Assembly (NCBI GenBank): GCA_025093985.1
Contig: JACAAK010000008.1
Coordinates: 1,302,001-1,366,000 of the forward strand
Source of the DNA: Calvatia gigantea
Taxonomy: Eukaryota > Basidiomycota > Agaricomycetes > Agaricales > Lycoperdaceae
Direction: 5' to 3'
DNA: 64,000 nt
Part shown: in pieces, positions 1-11,899 of the stretch
How positions within the stretch are numbered: the first letter of the stretch is position 1
Layout of the letters: each line of letters starts with the position of its first letter
Made by a program: the position numbers and the translations under genes
The notes under the pieces: model-generated
The model's database searches: none
The model's input: only the letters and a program-made list of their open reading frames with translations
Told to the model about the DNA's origin: nothing

Positions 1-451
1 TGAGCAGACTTACATACCAGCACGGCAAAGCTCGGCTAACTCGGTTAATCTCTCTACCCAACTCCTCTCATTCTCATCCACATCCAGGTCTTCAGATTCT
101 TCGGCAAGCTTTTCCAGTTCCTCCTGGACAGCCATAGCTACCTCCTTCGGTGAGCTACGCTCTCCCATGAGCGCAATCAAATCCTTCACAGCATGATCTG
201 TACGCGGCAACAGCGCAGATAAAAGAGTCAGTACATCCTGAGCTAATCTCAGCCTTGGATGGAGTAGGAACTAGGAAACGGTTTTCCCACAAGTGAGTCG
301 GCGACATCTGCCGTCAACAATTCTGCTGGCAAAGTATCCTGACTGGTGTTCGAGGCAAGGTTTGAAGTTGTAATATTGTTGGGATCCTATAAATCAGGCT
401 GTTAACATGATGTGCGGTTAGTGAAGACGAACGTACATCGCTTGTAGCCAT
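1..451 (-). CDS. 5' part of an unrecognised gene, running off the left edge
   Basis: Three exons can be joined without frame conflict: 451-437 (start MATSD), 386-291 and 237-18, separated by introns of 50 and 53 nt with GT-AG ends. A donor GTATGT follows at 17, so more coding sequence lies outside the window. The exon lengths agree exactly with the phases, which is the main support. The visible 110 residues are acidic and probably mostly helical, with the stretches LIALMGERSSPKEVAMAVQE and VERLTELAELCRAG. They resemble the start of a helical-repeat or glomulin/ALF4-type protein, but I do not recognise the family with confidence. The neighbouring GH79 gene is on the same strand. Confidence 0.6.
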
Positions 452-868
452 TCGGACGATGACGAGAAACGGATATAATTTGTTTGGTCCCTGTTTACGG
501 GATTTAGAGTTTCTGATCCGTTCATTTTATGTCAGGTTCACCCGCCAAGCCTGTGCCAAGTAAGCAAGCCAAGATTCATGGCACCCTTGGTAGGCGTCTA
601 CTTAACGAATTGTAGGCACTGACGTGCAGGTCATTGAGCGAGAGAAAGGAAAGGACGTAGTGTATCGTTGTATACTACACACCACTAAATTACCTGCTGT
701 CCTGGCAGTTTGTAAAGGTTCTGAGTATCCAAGATGGTATCATCTTCCAAGAATCATCTAGGGGAGGATAGTAATAGCAAAAGCAAGAAGGAAAAAACGA
801 AAGAGGAATCCAAGCCCAGTCGTATCGCATGGCAAAGGAAAGGACGAATGTCAACTGCAACCTTACAC
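452..868. other. Intergenic stretch
   Basis: This lies between the start of the left-edge gene and the end of the GH79 gene. Part of it (690-868, minus) stays open in frame with a possible donor at the GH79 end, so it could hold a terminal exon or the 3' UTR of that gene. No other feature is seen. Confidence 0.4.
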
Positions 869-3326
869 TCACCACCTCCTTCCTAAAATGATGACTGCAC
901 CAAACGCCATCGAAAGTACAACACTCAATCCGGGAAGATGCGCCTTCAGGCTTTGGCCAGCGTTGACGACACTCCCCTTACTAGTGCTTCCCAGGTGGTC
1001 CGAACCCTTGTGTCCGTTTGACGTCGCCAGTACTAACGGATCGACCGTAACGGTATTGAACAACTTCGTCCTGGCAGTTGTTGAGTAAGTTGTAGATGGT
1101 TGGCCCGCACTCTCGGTCTGAGCACCGTCAGAGAGGAAGACAAGAGCGGCGGATGGAGCGAACACTGGGATGTCGCAAACGCCCCGGGTCTGGTCGCAAG
1201 TGACAGTGATTATTTCCTCTGTACCCACGGGACGCCCGTCAGAAGCAAAGTGGTCACCGAAGGTCTGTGCAAAGTTAGCGAGGGGCGTAAGTCGGGAGTC
1301 GTGGTGAGAGAGACGACTTACTTGGTTGGCCCAAGTGAAATTGCCCTTTTGGGCAACACTGGTCGCACGGAGATACCTAGCGCAAATGAGCTTACATATA
1401 TATAAAAAAGGAAAAGATGGTCAACTTACTTTACTTTCACGGAAGCAGGGGTGGTGCCAGGCTGACCGGTCTGACCTCCCCCGACAGAGATGGAAGCAGT
1501 AAGGTCATGGCCTCCGGACGAGTCCGTTATGAAATTGATAAGGAGCACGCGGACGGGCACATCGTCCTCGTAGATCGCATACGCAGGTGTGAGGGGATCC
1601 CCGCTGTTGGCTCCAAGATCTAAGACCCGTGATTTGTTCGAAGCACCGAGAGTTTCGGCCATGACAAGCGAGGAGTAGTAGATGGGCCCGACAGTCCATT
1701 GGTGGAATTCAGACTGGTTAGTAGGGGGGGCTGGGGTACTTTTCAGCACAAGGTTTAATTTTGTTCTTTTTCTCAGCACTTACGAGTGAAAGGCTGTGAA
1801 TAGATGATGTCAGTTATCTGAATTTCTCCAGAAGGTGTTCTTGTGTAACGTACGTTGTAGAACACATTCTGACCACCAACGTGGAATAGAGCTCCAGTGA
1901 AGTTACTGCGAGCCAGTGTCATAGCATAATCCAAACCCCACAAAGCGCCTCCAAAAGAGTCACTGATACCGGGGAAACCTCCACAAGAAGCAGAGTTGGT
2001 TTCAAACATCATAAACGGCTTCCCCTTTGCCTGAGCAAGTGCAGCTGACCCGAGGTAAGGCTGAACCATACCGAGGCCAGATTGGTGGGTGAGATATTGT
2101 GGGAACATCTCCTGAGGATCCCGAGGAGTTCCAACACCGAATTGAGCAAAACAATTATCGCTCGGGTACCTAGCGAGATATCAATCTTTTGTGGTTTCCA
2201 AAGGTATAACCGCATTATACCTTTCAACGGCAAGGCTGACGAGATTTTGGGCATAAGTATCAACAAAACCAGTGTTCCAGACGTCCTCTGGGGCCCAGCG
2301 TGCGGAGACGCTGGGTGCAATGAGAAGATTTCGATTTTTTGCGTTCGCATCGCCACTTAAGGCTTGAACGAATTGACCGAACTCATCAAAGTAGTTTTGT
2401 GGGCCATAGCCTTGCGGGCGGTGTCCGTGGTCAGCATAGAGATCCGGCTCGTTTCCAACTTGAATGCCGATCAAGTGATTCCCGAGGATCTGTTGTCCCC
2501 TTTCTGCAATGTCCAGCTTGAAGTTAGGCACCTCAAAGAACGGAACACCTATAAAATGAAAGAATCAATTAAGGTTTTTGTAATTGATGAGATACACCCA
2601 CCAATGTACCAATCAATGTTGACGAGTGTAGAAATGTTGGCCATGAGGTACAAGAATTCAGGAGTGAAAAGTAGTGGAGGGGTTTGGGTCTATAGTACAT
2701 TAGGTTCCAGCAACAGTGTCGGGGTACGTCCAACATACCGGATTTGACACGCCCGTCAGGTTCTTCTCAAGAATACGGCCATCAGGGGTGCTTTCAACGA
2801 GCGTTGCAGTTTCCTGAGTGTTACCACCAACTCGAATCTGAATGCCTCCCGTTCGTTGGGCCAAGTTCGCCATCAAATTGAGGAAGGGAACCTGGACAAA
2901 TGATCTATAGGTTGTTAGATTATTTATCATAGGTACTGTTTGTCATTCGAAAACTCACGAATTCTTTCCCACTTGAAAGAAATAATCAGCGATGAACACA
3001 GTCTACGAGGATGCTTACTTACAGACTTGATTGACAACGGACATTTCTATCGAGAAACCGAAGAACCGCCCATGCTGCGGGATCGAAGCACCACCTGCAC
3101 CGTTTACAAGTGGGATAGCGAACTTTGTGTTAGTGTTGTCTGGTGGGGCTGGAGGGTTCAGGACGGTGGGATTGTATGCAGCAGCGCCGGTATAGTCAGC
3201 CGCTGCAGCGGAGGTGGTCTGGAAAGGGGCTTGTCCTGGAAGATAGTAGACGGTTACGGATCCCTTGGCATTTCCAAGCAATTGGATAACGGTGCCAAGA
3301 GTTAGGGATAGCTTCCAAGACTTCAT
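869..3326 (-). CDS. Secreted GH79 glycoside hydrolase (beta-glucuronidase type)
   Basis: The product is a probable extracellular retaining glycosidase of family GH79, a fungal group acting on glucuronic acid residues of arabinogalactan or similar glycans. The start at 3326 gives a basic-hydrophobic signal peptide (MKSWKLSLTLGTVIQLLG). In order are the N-terminal strand region (FFGFSIEMSVVNQV), a conserved RVGGNTQET segment, the likely acid/base region IGIQVGNEPDLY (near 2450), the nucleophile region PFMMFETNSASCGG (near 2000), and a GH79 C-terminal beta domain (FHQWTVGPIYYSS onward). Several short introns interrupt it. The C-terminus has a Ser/Gly spacer and a hydrophobic tail (VVLSMAFGAVIILGRRW) that suits a GPI anchor. 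A donor-like GTGAGT overlaps the stop, so a longer 3' end is possible. It is divergent from the acyl-CoA oxidase gene. The family call is firm; the substrate is inferred. Confidence 0.88.
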
Positions 3327-3995
3327 GCCGAGAAAAGGCGAGTTGATGCCAAGAATCCACTAAATCCACTAATGAACGTGGAGAGATGATCACAACGGAA
3401 AGGAGTGAGGGGAGACAGAGACGCAAGTAAAACTGGAGAGAGAATAAAGACAGCGACGGCCTTCTGACGACCGCTTGTTCTCACGGGAGTCCTCCACGGG
3501 CTGCACGTGAGTCAGCAATGTCCACAATATATTTACTTGAGGGGCGATGCGGTCCAAACTAACAAGCGCTAATATACCTTGATCGTGTGTGTTCATCTCA
3601 TCCAATGTGACGAAAAAACTTTGGATTCCCTTCACTCCAGGTCTGGTGGGTCTAATAGTGAGCAGGCTCCCGTTCAGGAACCACCCAGCCTCTGGGGGCC
3701 AACCGCTAATTCAATAGGCTTGGCCTAACTATTAAGGCGCTAGGAACATTAAATCTTGGCGCAATGCCTTTATTTTTACTCTGGCCCGCCCACCATTAGT
3801 GACGGTACCGCTATAATTTGTTATTATTTGCCGTTATTTCGAACCGGGGCTGCAGAACACACCAAGTCATCGACAGCTCGCACCCGGTACTCGGCCATCA
3901 TGTCTTCCGTGGTTTGTTCCCATGATATGTGGGCGACTAGCATATGTTTTCTCTTTGAACTCAGAGTGGGTGGTTTGAACTAAACCATATTCAAT
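3327..3995. promoter_or_regulatory. Divergent promoter region between GH79 and acyl-CoA oxidase
   Basis: About 670 bases separate two divergent start codons, so both promoters must lie here. I see no gene and no element I can name with confidence. Confidence 0.4.
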
Positions 3996-6646
3996 ATGCC
4001 TTCTGGAAACGATGTTAACGCACAAACCGGGGCTGATATGTCCAACGCAAGGCGCAACACCTCAGTTGATGTGGATTTAATCAAGGTCTTTCTGCATGGT
4101 ACGTACGCCCGTGTAGAAGCTTAATGCAATACACCCCATTCTCAATCATTTTGAGCTGTAATTGAACCCTGTTTCACGTAGGAGGACGTACGGAATGGGA
4201 GAAACGGAAGAACATCATTGATATTTTGGCCAACGATCCTGTCTTCGACAAGAGCCAGAGGTGAGCCTGTGAGATCCCACATATCCATCTCGACTGAGCT
4301 TAAGATACCCTCCAGAGATTTCTTGCACAGAACTGAACGCTATACTCGAGGTCTTGCTCTGACAGACCGCGTTTATGAATTGCAGAGCATTCACAACTGG
4401 TCACAGCAAGAGGCCACTATCGCCATCAATAGCATTGACGAGAGTCTCCCAATAGGTTTACACAACGTTGGTATGAACGCTTTTCTTGGAGTGTGATGCC
4501 AGGGGCCAGCTAATGACATACCGTTAAAGCATTCCAGCCCATCCTGTTGTCACAAGGCTCCCCCGAGCTCCTCAAAGATTTTGGTACACTGGCCATAAAC
4601 CGTGGTATCCTTGGTTGCTACCTCCAAACTGAACTCGGCCATGGTACCAATGTTTCTCGTCTGGAGACCACTGCAACCTATATCCCCGAAACTAAAGAGT
4701 TCGAAATACATTCTCCTACCCTGACAAGTAGCAAATGGTGGATCGGTGCGCTCGGCAGGACTGCCACGCACGGTGTTGTTCAGGCCAAACTCATTCTTGG
4801 TGGCAAGGACTATGGCCCACATCTGTTCTTCGTCCAATTGAGGTCCATGGGTACGTGGGTTCTATAGTTTTCGATATGATGATCATTCTTACCCGTCTCA
4901 GATGACCACAAAGCCTTGCCTGGCATTACAATTGGAGATATTGGCCCTAAGTCCCTGAATGGCTTCTCAGCGACGGACAATGGCTTTGCTCGCTTCAACC
5001 ATGTCCGCATCCCCAAGACCCAAATGCTTTCCAAGTTTGCTCGGGTCACGGACGATAGCGAGTATGTTCAACCACCTCATGCAAAGTTGAGCTATGGAGG
5101 GGTAAGTTTTCATTGACCTTTTTGAGATCCTCTCAAACTTAACCTACGCTAGATGCTGTATATCCGCGCAGGTATGGCCACTGGTGCCGGGTGGCTTATG
5201 GCCAAAGGTATGTTCGCAGAACCCATTCTTTGGCAGTTTTTGACGCTTCTTTTAGCCGCAACAGTGTCCATCCGTTACGCCACTGTTCGGCGCCAAGGTG
5301 AAATTGGCCCCGACGGCCTGGAACGCCAGATCATCTTTTATCCTTCTCTCTACAGCCGTCTGCTTCCGATCCTCTCACACGCCTACGTGTTCATCCACAT
5401 TGGAAAGATAACGGTCTGCCTCTCTTTTTGATAGTATTCATCATAAGTCAATTCAAGTTTTCTAGGTCCAATCCTTCGAAGCCATGTTTAGTCGACTTCA
5501 AAAGGGCGATACCTCTCTCCTGGCAGAAATGCATGCCATCACGAGTGGTCTTAAAGTACTCGTTAGTTCCACTGGTGTGCAGGACCTTGAAGTCGCCCGG
5601 CGCTCTATGGGAGGACATGGATACAGTGCTTTCTCCGGTCTCGGGCGACTTTACGCAGACTATCTCCCGAGTGCAACGTACGCACTACCCTCCGGCTCAT
5701 CTATTTAAATATAAAGATTACTGACATACATGACAGCTATGAAGGCGACAACTTCGTCCTAGATCAGCAAGTTGTCCGCGCTGCACTTAAATCTTATGCC
5801 AATATTCTCAAATCAAAAGATACATCCAATCTCTCACCTTCAAGCGCCTATCTCCGCCTCCTCGTGGACAACAAGGCCGTCCCTCCTGTGCCTTCTGTTC
5901 ATGCATGGCAGGATCCTACCACCGCAATTTTTCTCCTAGAATTGCGTGCGGCGTTACTTGTTCGCGAGCTGGCTCAGAATGTCAATGATCCAGATGCATC
6001 TGTTATGCAACGTGTAGGGAAGGCAGTGACGGAGGCATTTGTCGCGGCAAGGGTTAGTGAAATCATCAGGGGGTTACCCGAGGCCTTCGAAGGGAAGGAG
6101 AAAAACATCATAGTTTTGGGAAGTTTGTATCTCTTGGTACGTTCTATTCTTCTTTATCACTGACTCCTGAGGCCGATAGACCATTGTAGTACCTCTTGAC
6201 AACTCTGGAAACTGGTATCGTCGATTTGCTTTCATTTGGCGTACTTGGTGGAGCCAAAGGCAGCGATGTTACACGTTCGTTGAGGGTGGCTATCAAGAAC
6301 CTGTGCCTCGAGTTGTTGCCTGAAGCCATTGGCCTGACTGACGCATTTGGGTTTACGGACTGGGAGTTGGACAGGTTCGTTTCCCTCCCTCTGTCGAGCA
6401 CGGCACACGTTTAATGAAGCATCCAGCGCCCTCGGTGTTTATGATGGAAAGGTTTACGAGCAACTCTGGAAGCGTGCACAAGATGAGCCACTCAATAAGT
6501 CCGAGATACCCGTTGCTTACGAGGTGCGCCAGCCCCAAGACCTCCTATCTATAACATTACATCCTCATGTTTTACCATAGGAATCCATCAAACCCATACT
6601 TCAGCGCGGACAGCGCCAGGCTGCCGCTCAGCGCGCAAAGCTCTAA
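3996..6646 (+). CDS. POX1: Peroxisomal acyl-CoA oxidase
   Basis: This enzyme makes the first FAD-dependent step of peroxisomal beta-oxidation, turning acyl-CoA into trans-2-enoyl-CoA and hydrogen peroxide. The ATG at 3996 opens MPSGNDVNAQTG and the first donor follows in VFLHG. Nearly ten short introns split the gene. Recognisable parts are the N-terminal helical domain (QSIHNWSQQEATIA), the central beta domain with the flavin-binding TELGHGTNVSRLETTATY, and GFARFNHVRIPKTQML. Further on are the acyl-CoA oxidase C-terminal parts with RRSMGGHGYSAFSGL, and the catalytic-glutamate region YEGDNFVLDQQVVR near 5750. The last codons read RAKL-stop (stop at 6644), a PTS1 peroxisomal targeting signal. 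The protein has the usual length of about 700 residues and looks intact. Confidence 0.95.
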
Positions 6647-6975
6647 ATCGCCATATGCGCCCATCTGTACTCGATGATTTTAGAAGTACCGTCCATTTTG
6701 TGGTATCCATAGCGTCCGTCTATTCACACCGAATAACGGCGACCCGTGAACGCCCATGGTAGCAACGACCACTCTTAGCTGCACGAAGGAAATTTGATAA
6801 TATTAACCACTGCTTATCACCCTTTAAAATTTGCGTAAAAAAAACCCCCGAGCAGCGACAGTTGAAACCGTTCAAGGCTGCTTTCATTGTCACTAATTAC
6901 AGAATATCGTGCTCCAGTAGCCTGCACTTCCGATCTTATCTTATCTCTTCTATTTCTCCTCGTCAAGCGCGCTCA
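6647..6975. other. Intergenic, tandem genes
   Basis: This holds the 3' UTR of the acyl-CoA oxidase and the promoter of the methyltransferase gene. A frame open from 6862 has no ATG before 6976. Nothing else is seen. Confidence 0.4.
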
Positions 6976-8419
6976 ATGTTCTATTACATTTCTTTCCTTC
7001 GGCCACCACCTACCCAAGCAGCGACAAGTGGCCCAATATCAATTACACCGCAAATAGCCAACGACTTGCGAACAGAGCCCTACGAAAACTCACAGGATAT
7101 ATTCTACTCTTGGGCGCCGTATCCCCAAGCTCTTTCTTCAACGACGTCAGCTCCTAGCCTCCAAACAACTAAGCCCGCCAAACTTACAACGTACCGACAT
7201 TCTTCTGCGTACAAAGAAATACCAGTCCCCGTCCCACCCCATGTACGCGAAGGACAACAATGGCAGCTTATTCTCTCCCCTTCTGTGCAATCCACACCAC
7301 TTAAAGCAAATTACGCCATTGATATGGATGAAGGAGCAATCGGAAGCACACCTTTTCCTGTAGCATCTATACCAATCCTTTTCTCTGCGAAAGGGTTGAA
7401 AGGAAACGCGAGGAAACAAGAGAAGATTGAACGCATATATCGATTCTCGAATCCATTGACACCTAATGCGTCAAGTCAATTCGTTAACGAAGAGGCCGCT
7501 AGCCAAATTGGGCGAACACATGAACTGAAAATCACAGAGCAAACCTCTTTTGACTTGGATAAGGTGAGTGTGCCCTTTACATGCCTGACTTGTAGATGGA
7601 TGACCGCTGGTAGAAAATCTGGGATAGCGGCATAGGGTTGAGCTCCTGGTTGATTCAGTTCCAAAAACCCCATGAGAGTCAAAACAACCGAAGCCAGGAG
7701 GCTCTCTGGCAAGCACTCTTTTCTCCCGAACATCGAAATATAGTTGAGCTAGGTCAACACGGTTTTATCGTTGCTGGCATCATCGTTGATGAAATTCTCT
7801 AGGCGCAGGAACCGGAATTGTCTCCCTAACTATCGCTTCCCTACGGGCCCAGTTCAACACCTCTGAAGACAAAGGTGATGAGATTATTGCAACCGACCTC
7901 GGTAAAAGTGCTTCCTTCAATCAATTCAAATGGTGATATGATTTATCATAGAAAGCGCTATTCCATTATTGAATCACAACATCACCTCCAACCGTCCTTT
8001 GTATCCTCACAATGTTCCAAAAGCAGAAGTTTTGGATTGGGATGGTGATATCCTCCCTGAAAGTGTTAATTCTCTTGAAGGAATAGACGCAATCGTGTAT
8101 GTTCCTGTCTCCATGACAAGTCCTCACCTCACCCCAAATTAATAGGATGTCAGACGTCACGTATAATACTTCTTCCTTTCCTTCTCTCTTAAAAACAGTC
8201 TCAAGCCTGATCCTGAGAGAAAACCCTCCAGTGATCCTTCTCGGCTATAAGGAGCGGGATACAGCGGAGCGAGATTTATGGGGCATGCTGGAGGTTATTG
8301 GACTACGTCTTGAAAAAATTGGAGAGCGACGAGGGGCGATTGAACCAACTGTGGAGGTTTGGTTTGGGCACCTTGTCGGACCTTCTTCGATGGCTTCCAG
8401 AGCTTTGTTGAAAGGATAA
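6976..8419 (+). CDS. Protein methyltransferase of the Methyltransf_16 (METTL21-like) family
   Basis: The product is a seven-beta-strand SAM-dependent methyltransferase of the kind that methylates lysines in proteins such as elongation factors or chaperones. The first ATG of the long frame is at 6976 (MFYYISFLRPPP). A roughly 200-residue N-terminal part has no recognised domain. After an intron near 7563-7612 the catalytic half starts with WDSGIGLSSWLIQF. Splicing of 7752-7802 restores the SAM-binding motif IVELGAGTGIVSLTIA. Another intron gives the acidic loop TDLESAIPLL. The post-motif DVTYNTSSFPSLLKTV, the equivalent of the D-Y motif of this family, follows. The end reads ALLKG-stop. The target protein cannot be told from sequence. 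It converges on the La gene. Confidence 0.85.
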
Positions 8420-8745
8420 GGCTGGTCCTGGGACTGCCTCGATCATATAAGCGGTTGTCCAGAACGAATAAACCACGATTCGGTGTGCCAGATCCGCTGC
8501 ATGAACACTAAAAGAGGTGAATTGCATTGACACTTACACTAAGGATACAAGTACACTTTGTTCTGAGTCCTGCCACGATGAGTAGGAAAACGGTATCAAC
8601 AAAGTAGAGAACAACACCAGTATCACATATGTACCAAGCGATGGGAGACTTGACAAGGGAACAAAAACCAAAACCGATCGAAGAAACCGGGTTCCTCTCA
8701 ACTACTAGCGCTTCAGCAACAGACCTCAGTGCTTGAGGACCCGTT
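8420..8745. other. Convergent 3' UTRs
   Basis: These 326 bases separate the ends of the methyltransferase (+) and La (-) genes. No coding signal or repeat is seen. Confidence 0.4.
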
Positions 8746-10608
8746 CTATGAAGCAGGAGCGGCTTCCCCATCATTTGTTCTAACCTTCTTCGCCGCACTC
8801 TCCGTCGTGCTAGCACTGACCAAAGTTGGGGGAGCATTAACGCCCCTCATACCAGCATCGTGTCCACCATCTGGCTCCACCGCTCTCTTCCTCTTGTCTC
8901 CAGTCTGTGCAGAATCCTCCTTTGCTTCCGACGTGGCAGTTGCTGAACTAGCTGCTTTCCCATCAGTGGATTTCCCGTTCTGCCGGCCACCGCCGCCTCC
9001 TGAACGTCCCCCGCGCCCACCCCTACCACCTCCGCGGCCGCCCCGTCCACCGCCCCGGCCGCCCCTACCACCTTTTGTAAAGGTAGTGGTGGTACCTGTC
9101 GCAGTGTTTAAGGCAGCCTTTGCGGCTGCTTGGGCGCGTTCAATTTGGAACGCCTTTTCAGCTTCCTCTGTTGCAAAGACTTCGTGAGAAAATAACATCC
9201 TGCGATCTTTAAAACTGACCATCAGGCACCGTCCAAGTGACGGGTTTATTATTGATAGCCTTCACTGTCTCTTTCACGAGCGCAATTTCCTCCTCGGACA
9301 ACATTTTGTGGAAGCCCACAAGGCCAGAGTCGTCACCACGAGAATATTTGATGTAAGGTGCGCGGTTATCGAATTTGGCTTTCAGAGGATCCTGTGGGCC
9401 GGTGTTTAGCTGGAATTCATACCAGAAACATGACCAGTATATAATCACCTTAATCTCTGCCCATGACACATCTCCACCACACCCGTCAAACTTCAACGTC
9501 GCGCCTTTTACAAATGGTACATCCTCCGCATTTACGGTCCCGTTTCCCTCACTATTCTTGGTAATAAGAAGATTCTTGCCCATAAAGTCGAGGAAGACCT
9601 CTTTGGGGGGGCCGTCTGACGATTTCTTGTCACTACCCGCTTTACCTTTTGCCATCTCTTGGAAAGCGTTGAAGCCGCGAGTGCGGGTCATAAGTTCACG
9701 TCGGTGTTTTGCCGCTTTTCCTGTGAGGCCCTTTTCTTTTATTTTCATCTCACAGTAGTCCTCCCTGTCGTTATATTTGGTAACGTGTTTAACAATGGTT
9801 GAAGATGGGAACTCACTTGCTCATGATGAGGAGTTCTGTTCCGTCCCACGTTGGTTTCGGCTCAGCCTTCAGGAAAGCTTCGGCACTCGAATACTCCGCA
9901 AATTCCACGAAAACAGAGCCCTGTACACCGTCAGGGTCCCCACAGTAGCAATAGCTTAGGAGGGAACAGCAAACCTTAAACTTCTTTTCCTCATCTCTCC
10001 TCATACGGACAGCGTTGACTGTGCCATACTTGTTGAAGAATTCTTCAAGACGGACTTGCAGTGTTGGTTCCTCCTCACCAAAGCCTTTCTGAACAAAGTG
10101 AGTCAGATCAAGTCATGACCCAGTATGAGGGGAAGGATAGCTACTGCATAAATACTCCTCTCGAACTGATTTTTGGGTTCCTGGACTTCAGTTGTCCGGC
10201 GGACGTTGGATTTCGACTCATCAACCTCAAGAGATGTGCTGTCTTGCAGAGCTTCAACCAGCCAATCAATTCCTTGGGACTGGTATTCTCGCATGCGCTT
10301 GAATGAAGCGATAGTTTTGATAGGAACCCAATGTTCCGGTGTTTTGGTATGTAGCGTCCACATGAACCTGGGCGAACACTCAATTTTTGGCCTAAAGATG
10401 AAAGGGCTCCGGTTGGCTCACTTGTCAAATGGTAGGTTTGAATCCGCGAAATAGAATTCAACTAGGACCAAGAATCCTCTGCATAAGCCTCAAACAGTCT
10501 TCAATGAGCCCAAGAAGACTCACCTTGGCGCATTGCTCTCAACTTTTTCTCGCTATCATTTCCAGCACCTCCAGCCTCTACAGGCTTTTCAACAGCGACG
10601 TCCGACAT
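8746..10608 (-). CDS. LHP1: La protein homologue (RNA polymerase III transcript chaperone)
   Basis: La binds the 3' UUU ends of new RNA polymerase III transcripts, including pre-tRNAs, in the nucleus. The start at 10608 reads MSDVAVEKPVEAGG. After the first intron comes the La motif (VEFYFADSNLPFDKF), with PEHWVPIKTIASFKRM next to it. Then follow a first RRM (RLEEFFNKYGTVNAVRM and GSVFVEFAEYSSAEAF) and, after a basic linker, a C-terminal xRRM-like domain (APYIKYSRGDDSGLVGF). The C-terminus is rich in RGG repeats near 9070-8980 and Lys/Arg (DKRKRAV, KKVR), useful for RNA binding and nuclear entry. An intron lies inside the xRRM (about 9453-9395). At roughly 490 residues it is longer than yeast Lhp1 and closer to animal La in layout. 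The domain order is complete. Confidence 0.95.
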
Positions 10609-10948
10609 GAGACAAAAATATAATTTAATGGATAAAAAAGAGGACGGAGAATGGAAAAGATATAAAAGATATTGGTTGAGAGGTTTGGCGGATTTTGTCC
10701 GCTGTGATAGCCAATGACTGGAATTGGAAAGCAGGAGATCGTCTGCCGATAAAGGCAACCGCCCATTGGGGTTAGGGTTACAATTGCGAACGCATCACAA
10801 ATTTGCAAGCCATATCCAGACATATCCAGACTGCTAACTAGGTGCCCACTCAAGCAAGATTGCACTTGTACCACCAGGGATTCTTTAAAGGCATACTCCC
10901 CGTCTGCGAGTGGAAAGGTGGCAGCTCTGGCGTCTATTTGTCGCTAAT
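10609..10948. other. Upstream region of the La gene
   Basis: About 340 bases lie between the La start and the end of the next minus-strand gene model. No feature is seen beyond the expected promoter. Confidence 0.35.
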
Positions 10949-11446
10949 CTAATATGCAACCTTCTCCCTGGGAGCGCCATAGCTTCCTCGAAGTATCATA
11001 TCACGGCTTAAATTGAAGATCGCAGGCAACAATGACCGCCGGCTGTTGCTCTGTGGACATGCCAACCGAATACTTACTGATACTGTATCCTGGACTTCAG
11101 TCTGACGTTAAATGACTCTGAGATGTCACGGTGGTTTAACCGTAGGCTTTTCCACGCAGGCGTACTTACCGTAATCCCTAATCGATGATCATTCTCCACG
11201 CCCACGCCTATAGGATATATCCTTACCGCTGTCCTCCTTTTCTCCTTCCCCGTCAACGCTAGCGTTATGAAATAATCTCCGTTTATCACTGCCTGCAAGT
11301 TATCAACGTTGTTGACCAGCACATATTCACCCAAGAATATGTATCACATCAACAATCTGACTCTTGACAAGCAGGCCTTGCCGCCCGTTTCACCTTTCAA
11401 CTTCAGACTCTGCCGCGCGCGTTACTATAGCTTCACGCGGTTTCAT
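10949..11446 (-). CDS. Small four-exon gene, unrecognised (about 90 residues)
   Basis: Four short exons join in one frame: 11446-11394 (starts MKPREAIVTRAAESEVER), 11288-11227, 11177-11078 and 11006-10949. The introns are 105, 49 and 71 nt, with GTGAAA, GTAAGG and GTAAGT donors and AG acceptors. Phases fit at every junction and the frame closes with REKVAY-stop. The product would be small, hydrophilic and basic in its second half, with STPAWKSLRLNHRD and RDMILRGSYGAPRE. There is no signal peptide or membrane segment. I do not recognise the family. The neighbours are La (same strand, downstream) and the divergent GH71 gene. An alternative frame is open in the second exon region, so the model needs transcript support. 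Confidence 0.4.
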
Positions 11447-11899
11447 ATTTGTCAAGGGGTCACACCTATTTAAATTGACATCCAACCAGTGCTTCGCACG
11501 GTAAATGATGAGGAGCGAATGTGAGCAGGATTGGATAACACGGAGAGGGAAACTACTTGGTTGCTGGAGGATAAAGACCACAACGCCGCTCAAAAGCTGT
11601 TTGCACCGCTGAGATTCTGAATCAGCTCCTGACTGCCTTAATTTCTAAAGGAAAAGGGCCGGAGAGCCTCAACACATCACCCAGTTGCATTGGACCCACT
11701 GCACTGCTACAAGATTTCAACCAATCGTGTTCCTATCTCCCCTGTGGGAACCAACGTAATCCGCTATACATAGATCCAGATAAAAGCAATCGTGCCTTGG
11801 TCTGTCGCTCCCTTTTGCAACCAGCGCGCAGCTCAGGCTGTCCCACACTCCCTTCTCAGTCCCGTCCTTTTGTCTAACTGTCATTACAGCACTCTGCCT
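11447..11899. promoter_or_regulatory. Upstream region of the GH71 gene
   Basis: About 450 bases lie between divergent starts. A TATTTAAAT-like AT-rich patch lies near 11467-11475, close to the start of the small gene. No other element is named with confidence. Confidence 0.3.

Noticed and set aside
8729..9187. Plus-strand frame of 152 codons rich in proline.
   Set aside because: It is the antisense shadow of the RGG-rich tail of the La gene.
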